Counted from the stretch's first letter, positions 1 to 6,427 are shown. The stretch: 6,470 nt of DNA from an uncultured Planctomycetaceae bacterium (GCA_938008425.1 CALLKH010000032.1:1-6470), one strand, 5' to 3'. Notes: generated by a model not told the origin, from the sequence alone. Translations and numbers: made by a program.

Positions 1-1731
1 TGCAGTTCTACTGCGATCGGCGATGTCGTTTCCGCCCGTACGGTCGCTTTGTCAGGTGACCCTGCGCCCGGCACACCTGAGGGCGTCGTGTTCACGTCAT
101 TCGGTTCGCGAACGCTGAACAACTCCGGTCATACTCTTCTCACCGGGAGACTGGGCGGGCCGGAGGTCACCAGCAGCAACCGAAACGGCCTCTGGTCGGA
201 TGCCTCGGGGTCGCTGGCGCTGATCGCGCGCGAGGGGATGCAGGCGCCGGATGCGGCGAACGTCGTGACGATCAAGATCCTGTTGGCTACTCCGCAACTC
301 GCGGATTCCGGAATGGTCAGCTTCGAAGCGCTGGCTTCAAGCGGCCCACTCGACTTCGGAATCTGGGGCGGTGACGCCGACGGCCTCGGCAAGATCGCCC
401 TGACGGGGACGCCGGCGGGCATTGTCGGGCTCGACTCCACGTTCTCGAAGATCGGAAAAGAGGGGGCCAGTATCTTTGCCGGTCCGGCGGTTAGCGCCAC
501 GGGTTCGACGGCCTTCTTCGCGTCGCTTGCGGGTTCCTCCTCGGCATCGTCCGGGCGGGCGGTGATCAAGCATGTCAACGGATCGCTGATCCTCGCCGCG
601 AAATCGGGCAACCCCGCGCCCGGAACCACCCACACGTTCTCATCGTTCGGCCGATCCCCGGAAACGATCATTCCCACCATCAACGATCACCACCAGGTCG
701 CCTTTTTTGCCGCCACATCGTCGAGCCAGGGCATCTGGTCGGAGGGCTCCGGCACCTTGCAGCTTGTCGCGCGCCTGGGCACGCCCGCGCCGGGAACGGC
801 CGTTGCTTTTTCCAGTTTTGGGGATCCGCGCATCAATAATGCCGGCCGGACGGCCTTTGCGGGACTCTTGACGGGCTCGGGGGTGAACAGTTCCAACAAC
901 ACCGGCATCTGGTCGGAAGGGTCGGGATCGCTCGCTCTCGTTGCCAGAGAAGGTTCGCCCGCGGCGGGGATGGGAGCCGGCGTTGTGTACGGCGAGCTGG
1001 TGAACGCGCCGCTCCTGAGTAGTGACGGCCGCGTGGCATTCAGCGGCCCCGTCACGGGCGGGGGCATCGACGCGGATCATGACACGGCCTTCTGGGTGGA
1101 AACGGCGGAAGGCGTTCAGTTGGTCGCGCAAGAGGGCATGGCGGCGCCCGGCGCCGACGCCGGCGTCGAGTTTGCGCCGTTTGGCGCCCTTTCGGGCTAT
1201 GGCTACCTGCCCGACCATGTCGGATATGCGTCATTCAATTCAAATGGAGTTCTGGCCTTCACGGCGGAGCTGCGCGGAACGGGCATCACCTCGGAAAACG
1301 CTCGCAGCATCTGGGCCTTTGATCTCTCCGGGCGATTGAGCCCCATCGTCAAGACGGGCGATACGATCGAAGTCGCCCCGGGCGACGTGCGAACAGTGCT
1401 CGATGCCCAGGGGACGATCGGCGGCGGCGGGGAAAACGGAAACCCGCGCTGGTTCAACGATGCCAACGAGCTGCTGTTTGTCGCCCGCTTTGTCGACGGG
1501 ACCAGCGGCGTCTTCGTGACCAGTGTGCCGGCGGGGCCGAGCGGCGACATGAACTGCGACGGGGCGACTGACCTCTTCGATGTCGATGCCATGGTTCTGG
1601 CCCTGACTGATCCGGCAGTCTACGCCGCAGCCTATCCCGACTGCCCGATCGGGAACGGCGATTTTCGCCACGACGACCAGCTTGATGGCCGGGACATCGC
1701 GGGGTTCGTGGGGGCGCTGCTGGCGGAGTGA
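1..1731 (+). CDS. NxxGxxAF tandem-repeat surface protein with dockerin-like C-terminus (5' end outside window)
   Basis: This is the C-terminal 576 codons of a probably secreted or surface protein; its molecular role is unknown. The frame is open to base 1. The codons before the TTG at 49 already read as repeat sequence (RTVALSGDPAPG, compare LQLVARLGTPAPG later), so the true start lies upstream and TTG 49 is not the start. Counting from codon 49, motifs of the NxxGxxAF type fall near residues 24, 85, 149, 212, 263, 324, 397 and 470. They alternate with GIW/FW strands followed by LVAREGxPAPG-like turns (47, 103, 170, 228, 286, 347, 420, 487), giving about eight units of 50 to 75 residues. This matches the family named choice-of-anchor tandem repeat NxxGxxAF; a beta-propeller fold is my inference. 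Residues 496-560 hold two calcium-loop-like segments, the first with D500, N502, D504, G505 and D508 and the second more degenerate (D538, D542, D546), as in dockerin-type planctomycete tails. The units at 730 and 904 share 14 identical bases. Confidence 0.88.
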   Translation, partial: CSSTAIGDVVSARTVALSGDPAPGTPEGVVFTSFGSRTLNNSGHTLLTGRLGGPEVTSSNRNGLWSDASGSLALIAREGMQAPDAANVVTIKILLATPQLADSGMVSFEALASSGPLDFGIWGGDADGLGKIALTGTPAGIVGLDSTFSKIGKEGASIFAGPAVSATGSTAFFASLAGSSSASSGRAVIKHVNGSLILAAKSGNPAPGTTHTFSSFGRSPETIIPTINDHHQVAFFAATSSSQGIWSEGSGTLQLVARLGTPAPGTAVAFSSFGDPRINNAGRTAFAGLLTGSGVNSSNNTGIWSEGSGSLALVAREGSPAAGMGAGVVYGELVNAPLLSSDGRVAFSGPVTGGGIDADHDTAFWVETAEGVQLVAQEGMAAPGADAGVEFAPFGALSGYGYLPDHVGYASFNSNGVLAFTAELRGTGITSENARSIWAFDLSGRLSPIVKTGDTIEVAPGDVRTVLDAQGTIGGGGENGNPRWFNDANELLFVARFVDGTSGVFVTSVPAGPSGDMNCDGATDLFDVDAMVLALTDPAVYAAAYPDCPIGNGDFRHDDQLDGRDIAGFVGALLAE

Positions 1732-1880
1732 CGCAGTCTAAGGCCTGCCGATTGGAGACAGGTATCAGTGGCATGCCGAAGTGCGGCGCCCGGCATAACT
1801 GCTTTGGCGCGCAATTCTTGGCTGCTCCTTGCAGATATTCGCTGGAGTCTCGCCGTTTCTATCAAGGCCGTAGCTGTCCC

Positions 1881-1909
1881 TCGCCCATCCGGCCGCGGGC
1901 GAATTTTCC
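1881..1909 (+). terminator. Possible weak intrinsic terminator
   Basis: TCGCCC (1881-1886) can pair with GGGCGA (1897-1902) around a 10-base loop, followed by ATTTT. The stem is short, the loop large and the T run only four bases. It lies about 150 bases after the repeat-protein gene. It could end that transcript, but chance pairing in GC-rich DNA is a real alternative. Confidence 0.25.
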
Positions 1910-1940
1910 ATTCAGGGTTTTTCCAGGAATTCAAAACTGC

Positions 1941-1946
1941 TATATT
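1941..1946 (+). promoter_or_regulatory. Possible -10 box upstream of the WxG-module protein gene
   Basis: TATATT matches the sigma-70 -10 consensus at five of six positions. It stands 61 bases before the ATG at 2008, in a short AT-rich stretch within GC-rich DNA. About 17 bases further upstream there is only a T-rich stretch (TTTTTC, 1918-1923), a poor -35. The position suits an independent promoter for the downstream gene. Confidence 0.3.
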
Positions 1947-2007
1947 AGGAGCCTCAGGCTGATTGATGACCCTTGTTACTACTTGCACCTAAGAGCTGGG
2001 AGTAAGG

Positions 2008-2913
2008 ATGAACATCAAGAATCTTTCAATCGTGGTGGCGGCGGCTGTTTTTCTGCTCGGTTCCGAGTGTCCGATGCAGAACCCCAATATGAATGACAAC
2101 AACTCGAATTCGAACTCGAATTCAAACAACAACAGCAACGGCAATTCCTCGGGCGACGGCCCCTTTCAGTTGACCATCAAGATCAAGGGCCCGGCAAACG
2201 GCGAATTCGCCCGGGTTTACGGCGTCGTCAATGACGGCCCCCAGACGCACGCCTCACTCGAAAACCGCTTCCCCCAGTCCGACTTCAACGTGACGCTCGG
2301 CGGCGGCGAAACCGAGGTCAGCCAGATGTTCACCTACGACAAAGACACCAAGGTCGCGCTGGTCGCGGTCGAGGCTGACGGCGGCATCACCTCCACACCC
2401 CCGCCGGACACCATCGAGACCTTTCCTATGCAGTTCGTCGAGTGGACCGGCAACGCGGTCGGCCTTCCCACCGGCGACGGGCTCTCCAACCCCGCCACGC
2501 TCTACCTCAACATGGACGCCGACAAGACCGTCGAAGCCAACTTCAAGACGATGACGCCGATCTTCGTTCGCGCCCAGAGCAGCGGCAACCTCTCCGACTG
2601 CAATGTGATCATCCATGTCGATGTCGATCGCTACATCATTCCGCCACGGCCGGTCGACGATGGCTTCGGCGTGGCAGTTCGGAATCTTCCCGCGGGCGTG
2701 GTGTTTCTCTGGGGATACTTCCGCGACGGGGCGGTGCTGAGCCTCGAGTTGCACGACGCCCTGGACAATGGTTCACATGCCTGCGATGCGGGCTCGCCCA
2801 ATCCGTGCTTCGTCTTCCAGCAGTGGACCGGCGACTGCCAGGGCGGCGGCAAGACGTGCGTGATGACCTACGGCAGCGCCAACGAGGCGACGGTGCATAT
2901 CGAGCCGAACTAG
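2008..2913 (+). CDS. Exported protein with Asn/Ser linker and two InlB-type WxG modules
   Basis: This is a 301-residue exported protein of unknown role. Residues 1-20 form a signal peptide: basic start with K4, hydrophobic core about 7-17, then LGSEC with Cys21. It looks like a lipoprotein signal, but Glu at -1 is not canonical, so either lipidation or signal peptidase I cleavage is possible. Residues 29-48 are almost only Asn, Ser and Gly, a flexible spacer seen after the signal peptide in many planctomycete proteins. Residues about 136-179 follow the pattern FxxWTG, ATLYLNM, DKTVEANF, typical of the divergent InlB B-repeat family. Residues about 267-299 repeat a shorter version (FQQWTGDC, then TVHIEP). 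The segment between (about 185-255) is unrecognised. Cys259/267 and Cys277/284 could form disulfides. ATG 2008 is supported by GGGAG at 1998-2002 and by the signal peptide that begins there. The gene is convergent with the TPR gene, 41 bases away. Confidence 0.87.
   Translation: MNIKNLSIVVAAAVFLLGSECPMQNPNMNDNNSNSNSNSNNNSNGNSSGDGPFQLTIKIKGPANGEFARVYGVVNDGPQTHASLENRFPQSDFNVTLGGGETEVSQMFTYDKDTKVALVAVEADGGITSTPPPDTIETFPMQFVEWTGNAVGLPTGDGLSNPATLYLNMDADKTVEANFKTMTPIFVRAQSSGNLSDCNVIIHVDVDRYIIPPRPVDDGFGVAVRNLPAGVVFLWGYFRDGAVLSLELHDALDNGSHACDAGSPNPCFVFQQWTGDCQGGGKTCVMTYGSANEATVHIEPN
2101..2124 (+). repeat. Two tandem 12-base units in the Asn/Ser linker
   Basis: The 12-base unit AACTCGAATTCG is followed directly by a second copy differing only in its last base. 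The two encode alternating Asn and Ser, and AAC triplets follow. The tract is AT-richer than the rest of the gene. Such a repeat can change length by slippage without breaking the frame, since the unit is a multiple of three. Confidence 0.75.
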
Positions 2914-2922
2914 GGGGAAGTT

Positions 2923-2936
2923 GTCGCAGCGGCGAC
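2923..2936. terminator. Small hairpin between convergent genes
   Basis: GTCGC (2923-2927) pairs with GCGAC (2932-2936) around a four-base loop. A second GTCGCGAC palindrome follows at 2948-2955. They occupy the gap between two convergent stop codons, where a bidirectional terminator would be expected. Neither has a T run, so this is weak. Confidence 0.2.
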
Positions 2937-2954
2937 CCACCTGCCTTGTCGCGA

Positions 2955-4094
2955 CTAACAGCTCAGCGCCGCTTCGCAGCGTTGCAGCAGGTCGTCCTCC
3001 TGATGAAGTCGCAGGAAGTCTTTGCATTCCGAGTAGTACTGCTTGGCAGCGGCGTGATCCCCGCCGCCGGCGCACGCCATCGTCAGGAGCGCTTCGGAAA
3101 ACCGCTGAACTCCGAGCGCCAGCGGCACCGACCGGGCGCGCTCCGCCAGGTCGGCCCGCATTGTCTCAAACGACCGCCGCGCATCGTCAAAGCGCCGCTC
3201 GTTCAGCGCGATGATGCCGTCGATGTGGATGAGCATTCGCTCGGATTCGGGAGTGAGCGTGAACGATCTTACCTTGTCGAGCGCCTGGCGGGCCGAATCC
3301 GTTTCATTGAAGCGAAGCGCCAGCACCTCGGCGAGCCCCAGATAGCCCAGCGGTTGATCCGGCGCCAGACGGATGGCCTCCTCATGGCACTTGCGTACAT
3401 TGGCGAAGTCCCAGGCCGTCGCATAAACGCCCGCCAGCCGATTCTGGTAGGTGGCAGGCTCAAGCCCGGGCTGGGCTTTTGCTCTTTCCATCATCGACAG
3501 CGCTTCATCCATTCGCCCCAGCCGGGCGAGCGCCTTGGCCCGCCACGTCGCCGCCTCGAGCGCCCCGTGCGCGCCGAGCTTTCGCAGCGTCGGCTCCAAC
3601 TTGTCGACGAGCTTGAGGACATCGTCAGACCGGTTCTCCAGTGCCGCCAACTGGAGGTTGAAGTATCGGTCGCCGCTGCGGGTGAGTGCGAACACGAGCA
3701 ACAGCGGCAACGCCAGAAAGGCCAGCAGCAGATAATCGATCCAACTGAAGGGATAATTTAAGCACCGCCGCCCGACCAGAATGGCCACGGCGATCAAGTC
3801 CCGCGCGTACCCCTGGCGATACGTGTTCACGACGGTGAGCCATCGCGCTCGTCTGGGCGTCGCGGTATTGAGCTGAAGCCGGATTTGCGGGCTCACCGTG
3901 CGGCGCACATCAGCGGACAATTCCTGATTTTCCCCGTCGCGCGGAACGAGATCATCGTCTTGCAGTTCGATCGCGGTGTACCCCTTCTGCCGCAGCCTGC
4001 GCATCGCATCATCGGCCGACAGGGCCATGACATCGTCGACGATGGTTCGCCCGTTGGCATCCTTGGCGCGGAACAAATAGCTGCGGTCGGCCAT
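2955..4094 (-). CDS. Membrane protein: GspF-N-like domain, transmembrane helix and TPR repeats
   Basis: This 379-residue protein has three parts. Residues about 5-46 (YLFRAKDANGRTIVDDVMAL, then DDAMRRLRQKGY) resemble the N-terminal segment of GspF/PilC proteins of type II secretion and type IV pili, which runs Y-x-A-x-D-x-x-G-x, then A-x-S, then L-x-x-x-G. The usual Gly near residue 20 is Asp here. Residues 99-107 are mildly hydrophobic, and 117-138 form a clear transmembrane helix rich in Leu. Residues about 176-320 are helical pairs of TPR character, for example 179-206 (ALARLGRMDEAL), 213-246 (AIRLAPDQ) and 247-280, with a further helical region to the end. The GspF membrane core is absent, so this is not a secretion platform protein. 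TPRs normally bind protein partners; which ones is unknown. ATG 4094 has GGAGA at 4101-4105, well spaced. The gene stands alone, convergent with the WxG gene and divergent from the collagen-like gene. Confidence 0.85.
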   Translation of the reverse strand: MADRSYLFRAKDANGRTIVDDVMALSADDAMRRLRQKGYTAIELQDDDLVPRDGENQELSADVRRTVSPQIRLQLNTATPRRARWLTVVNTYRQGYARDLIAVAILVGRRCLNYPFSWIDYLLLAFLALPLLLVFALTRSGDRYFNLQLAALENRSDDVLKLVDKLEPTLRKLGAHGALEAATWRAKALARLGRMDEALSMMERAKAQPGLEPATYQNRLAGVYATAWDFANVRKCHEEAIRLAPDQPLGYLGLAEVLALRFNETDSARQALDKVRSFTLTPESERMLIHIDGIIALNERRFDDARRSFETMRADLAERARSVPLALGVQRFSEALLTMACAGGGDHAAAKQYYSECKDFLRLHQEDDLLQRCEAALSC

Positions 4095-4133
4095 GTTCTC
4101 TCTCCGGCGAGAGGCGTTTCGGGGTGACGCGGT

Positions 4134-4153
4134 CCGGCATTCGATAACGCCGG
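4134..4153. repeat. Inverted repeat upstream of the TPR gene
   Basis: CCGGC (4134-4138) and GCCGG (4149-4153) flank a 10-base AT-richer loop. This lies 40 to 59 bases upstream of the TPR gene's start codon. It could be an operator or a leader hairpin. Short GC palindromes are common in such DNA, so its role is uncertain. Confidence 0.3.
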
Positions 4154-4265
4154 TTCCGCATCATGCGAAGTCGTTGTGCTCCGGCACTGGGATTATCCAC
4201 AAGTTCGCCGGCGAATCCAAGGGCGGCGGGTTGAGGGTGGGGGTTCCGGGATGGACGCTCGGGAC

Positions 4266-4398
4266 GGGTGGCCCGCGGTGGACTCTCCGTGTGGGATTCG
4301 ATTTTCCCGTGCATCGGAGCCGCTTCGATCATTGGCAATGCCGACCGCGTGCGCACCTAAATCGAGCCGCCACCCCGGAGCACCGGGATGGGCCACCC
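4266..4398. repeat. Dispersed repeat, copy A
   Basis: This element aligns without gaps to 5742-5874. The left arm (4266-4305) matches at about 35 of 40 positions and the right arm (4370-4395) at about 23 of 26; the 60 bases between match at only about 25. Within the copy, GGGTGGCCC (4266-4274) is the exact reverse complement of GGGCCACCC (4390-4398), so it has inverted ends. CCCGG (4374-4378) and CCGGG (4383-4387) form a small hairpin with loop AGCA. Matches were counted by eye. It could be a MITE-like or REP-like element, or a structured RNA. Confidence 0.65.
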
Positions 4399-4523
4399 GG
4401 CTACCCGGCCGTGACACGACGGCGCGAGAGGTGATTCCCGCTCCAGCCGGCAATTCTTAAGGGGGACGTCGCGATTATCTGTTTCGATTCATGTGTTGCT
4501 TCATTCAAAGCTGAGGAACAAAC

Positions 4524-5681
4524 ATGAATCAGGGATTGCCGAGTCGGATCGTTCGAACTGGGGTGTTGCTGGGCGCACTGGTCTTCGCGGGTTGCGAAAC
4601 GATGCCCGGGGGGATGGGGCTGGAGGGGCCGGTCGGTCCGGCGGGGCCGCAAGGCGCGGAAGGTCCACAAGGGCCGGTGGGGCCGGCGGGAGCGGACGGT
4701 GAGGCCGGGCCGCAGGGTTCCCAGGGTCCGCAGGGCGACACCGGCGCCGCGGGCGAAGATGGTCAGCTTCGGATTTATGGCGACGGATCGGCCGGCGCGG
4801 TGAGTTACAGTACGGCGAACGGCGATCTCTTCGTTCACGTCGCGACGGACCTCAACCTTCAATTCACCGATTTCACGATTGAAGCCGGGGCGACCCTGAA
4901 CGTCCCGAGCGGCACCGTGATTCGCTGCACGGGAACCTTCACGAACCGGGGAACACTGACCGTCCGGCAGGTCCCGGGCAGCGATGGCGGCGGCTATGTG
5001 GTCAACGGCACGAATTTCATTTACCAGGGGCCTGCGCCCGGCAAGAACGGTGCGGCGCCGACCCCGGGAGAACTCGGCGACAACAGCACCACCCGGTTCG
5101 GCGGCATCGCCGCGGCGGGTCTGTCGCTGGGCGAGGCGCGAACGATCACGTTGCCGGGAATCGTGGGCGGCGGCGCCGGTGCCGGCGGCCTCTCGGCCCG
5201 TGGTTCTGAAGGCAGCGGCACCGTGGTGATCCTGGCGCGCGAAGGCATCGTGAACGAAAGCGGCGCGTTGATTCAGGCCGACGGCGACAACGGCATTCTG
5301 GGCAGCGGCGGCGCGGGCGGCGGCATCATCGTTCTCGCTTCGCCCACGTCCATTACGAACAGCGGCACGATTCGCGCTCTGGGCGGTGCGGGCGGCGCCA
5401 GCACCAGCAACGACGGCCGCGGCGGTGGCGGCGGCGGCGGGATCCTCTCCTTCTTCAGCCCGCAGGTGACGGCCGGAACAACGGCGGTCACCGGCGGCGC
5501 GGGCGGGGTGGTGGCTGCGTCCGTGACGGCCGGCATCCGGGCCTGCGGCGGCGGCGGCGGCGCCTGCGGCGGCGCGGGCGGCAACGGCGGCAGCGTGAGC
5601 GGGACCACGCCGAGCGCACCCACGGGCGGCGGCGCGGGGTACGTGATCATCACGGAAGTGGATCCGACGGCGCTGTTTTGA
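4524..5681 (+). CDS. Collagen-like, glycine-rich lipoprotein
   Basis: This 385-residue protein is probably an exported lipoprotein. It has an arginine-containing start (R8, R11), a hydrophobic stretch 13-22 and a lipobox FAGC with Cys24; Phe at -3 is less usual than Leu, but Ala-Gly-Cys is standard. From Gly29 to residue 79 there are 17 uninterrupted Gly-X-Y triplets, many of them GPQ, GPV or GPA, so a short collagen-like triple helix and hence a trimer is likely. Residues about 82-150 look like beta strands (DLFVHVATDL, AGATLNVPSG, GTFTNRGTLTV), in the style of beta-helical adhesins. From about 212 to 370 the chain is very rich in Gly and Ala, broken by strands such as GTVVILAREG, GGIIVLASP and SITNSGTIRALG. 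A role as a surface fibre or adhesin is inferred, with no catalytic motif seen. ATG 4524 is chosen for GAGGA at 4513-4517 and for the signal peptide. Copies A and B of a dispersed repeat lie on either side. Confidence 0.87.
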   Translation: MNQGLPSRIVRTGVLLGALVFAGCETMPGGMGLEGPVGPAGPQGAEGPQGPVGPAGADGEAGPQGSQGPQGDTGAAGEDGQLRIYGDGSAGAVSYSTANGDLFVHVATDLNLQFTDFTIEAGATLNVPSGTVIRCTGTFTNRGTLTVRQVPGSDGGGYVVNGTNFIYQGPAPGKNGAAPTPGELGDNSTTRFGGIAAAGLSLGEARTITLPGIVGGGAGAGGLSARGSEGSGTVVILAREGIVNESGALIQADGDNGILGSGGAGGGIIVLASPTSITNSGTIRALGGAGGASTSNDGRGGGGGGGILSFFSPQVTAGTTAVTGGAGGVVAASVTAGIRACGGGGGACGGAGGNGGSVSGTTPSAPTGGGAGYVIITEVDPTALF

Positions 5682-5709
5682 GGGCGGCGAGCGAAGGGGG
5701 ATTTGTGAA

Positions 5710-5733
5710 TCTGGCGATCTGGCGATTTGGCGA
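5710..5733. repeat. Three tandem octamers TCTGGCGA
   Basis: TCTGGCGA occurs at 5710-5717 and 5718-5725, with a third copy differing by one base (TTTGGCGA) at 5726-5733. The array begins 29 bases after the collagen-like gene's stop codon and just before repeat copy B. An 8-base unit is not a multiple of three, which fits a non-coding position. Its function is unknown. Confidence 0.75.
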
Positions 5734-5741
5734 TGGAGTCA

Positions 5742-5874
5742 GGGTGGCCCGCGGGGTACTCACCGTGGGGGATTCGATTGTCTCCAGCCTTGCGAACGGC
5801 TATATCGTAGGCCCGAATGTCCGCCGGGCAAAGTAGTCGTGTTCCCCACCTCGAAGCACCGGGATAGGCCACGC
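5742..5874. repeat. Dispersed repeat, copy B
   Basis: This is the second copy of the element at 4266-4398, in the same orientation and with the same distance between arms. The inverted ends are shorter here (GTGGCC at 5744-5749 against GGCCAC at 5867-5872). The right-arm hairpin is kept with one wobble pair and one mismatch. The inner 60 bases are mostly unlike copy A. It fills the gap between the convergent collagen-like gene and the small membrane protein gene. Confidence 0.65.
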
Positions 5875-5911
5875 GGCCATGCCAACCGCCGCCTCTCCTT
5901 GTGGCACGGGT

Positions 5912-6370
5912 TCAATCGGCGTCTGAGAAGAGTGGAGCGATCTTTTCGCTTGCATACACGACGGCCGACAGCAGAATCGTGATCAGCAGTGCGATGTAGG
6001 CAGCGACATAAATCGGATAGAGTCTCTTGGCATAGCGCATCGGTGTGAATGCCCGAAGTATCAACCCCGCGCCGAGAATGATCGCCCCCGCGCCCATCGG
6101 CAACAGGGCGGCGGCGTACGTATACACGCGAAATGCCGAATTCCGCTCCAGCGAGAGCATGGCGACCTCGCCTGTGACAAACCCGATCCAGCTGATGCGG
6201 GCGACCTTCCAGCCGAATGCGGCGAAGAGCGCGCCGATGACGGCGCAATTGGCGCGCCCCGGAATATTCAGTGGCTCGATCTCTGCATCCGGTGGCTTCC
6301 TCTGCGAGCCGGTCCCGGCAGGATCGTCAAATGCGCCGGGCGCATCTGTCTGGTCGGATGTGTCGGGCAT
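5912..6370 (-). CDS. Small three-helix membrane protein of unknown function
   Basis: I do not recognise this 152-residue protein. Residues 1-38 are polar and acidic (rich in Asp, Pro, Gly), probably a disordered cytoplasmic tail. Hydrophobic segments follow at about 41-70 (one helix or a broken pair), 83-106 (rich in Ala, Gly and Leu) and 117-140. A short acidic tail ends the chain. A basic stretch between the last two helices (R106, R112, K115, R116) suggests that loop faces the cytoplasm. The coherent membrane pattern and GC-biased third positions support this frame over an overlapping one on the same strand (5760-6248). ATG 6370 has no clear ribosome binding site; a TATACT box lies only 10 bases upstream, so the message may be leaderless, or a later start could be used. 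It is convergent with the collagen-like gene. Confidence 0.75.
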   Translation of the reverse strand: MPDTSDQTDAPGAFDDPAGTGSQRKPPDAEIEPLNIPGRANCAVIGALFAAFGWKVARISWIGFVTGEVAMLSLERNSAFRVYTYAAALLPMGAGAIILGAGLILRAFTPMRYAKRLYPIYVAAYIALLITILLSAVVYASEKIAPLFSDAD

Positions 6371-6379
6371 GGCTGAAGA

Positions 6380-6385
6380 AGTATA
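6380..6385 (-). promoter_or_regulatory. Possible -10 box close to the small membrane protein's start
   Basis: On the minus strand this reads TATACT, five of six matches to the -10 consensus, ending nine bases before the ATG at 6370. Transcription from it would begin within a few bases of the start codon. No good -35 is seen about 17 bases upstream. Confidence 0.25.
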
Positions 6386-6427
6386 CCCCGGGGGATGGAC
6401 CCGCGATGCAGGGACGGGGTGGCCTCT

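Larger units (their letters stand above)
4095..4523. other. Divergent intergenic region, 429 bases
   Basis: No convincing coding frame is seen. The left part must hold the promoter of the TPR gene. It contains an inverted repeat at 4134-4153 and a perfect 12-base palindrome TTCGCCGGCGAA at 4204-4215. The middle holds copy A of a dispersed repeat (4266-4398). The right part is the leader of the collagen-like gene, with a ribosome binding site GAGGA at 4513-4517, six bases before the ATG. I could not identify a convincing promoter for either gene. Confidence 0.6.

Noticed and set aside
49..51. TTG as the start codon of the first gene
   Set aside because: The frame is open to the left edge and the upstream codons already match the repeat pattern, so the gene starts outside the window.
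2442..3761. Long open frame of 439 codons on the plus strand
   Set aside because: It overlaps the WxG gene in another frame and then runs antisense to the TPR gene. Its product is Arg/Gln-rich without recognisable domains, as expected of a shadow frame in GC-rich DNA.
4204..4215. Perfect 12-base palindrome TTCGCCGGCGAA as an operator
   Set aside because: It is single, about 110 bases from the nearer start codon and GC-rich; nothing else supports a regulatory role.
4193..4453. Open frames on both strands across the 4095-4523 gap
   Set aside because: They are Arg/Pro-rich, lack ribosome binding sites and mostly translate repeat copy A. The shared peptide NRIPHGE with the other copy comes from the repeat and not from a protein family.
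5273..5872. Open frame of 199 codons on the minus strand
   Set aside because: It is antisense to the Gly-rich part of the collagen-like gene and gives a Pro-rich low-complexity product. Its first residues are only the translation of repeat copy B.
5760..6248. Open frame of 162 codons on the minus strand overlapping the small membrane protein gene
   Set aside because: The product is rich in Arg and His with no membrane or domain pattern, whereas the 5912-6370 frame gives coherent hydrophobic helices. Its end lies inside repeat copy B.
6411..6424. Possible third copy of the dispersed repeat
   Set aside because: GGGACGGGGTGGCC resembles the sequence around the left end of copy A with one extra base, but the similarity stops at once. 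It is too short to separate from chance in GC-rich DNA.
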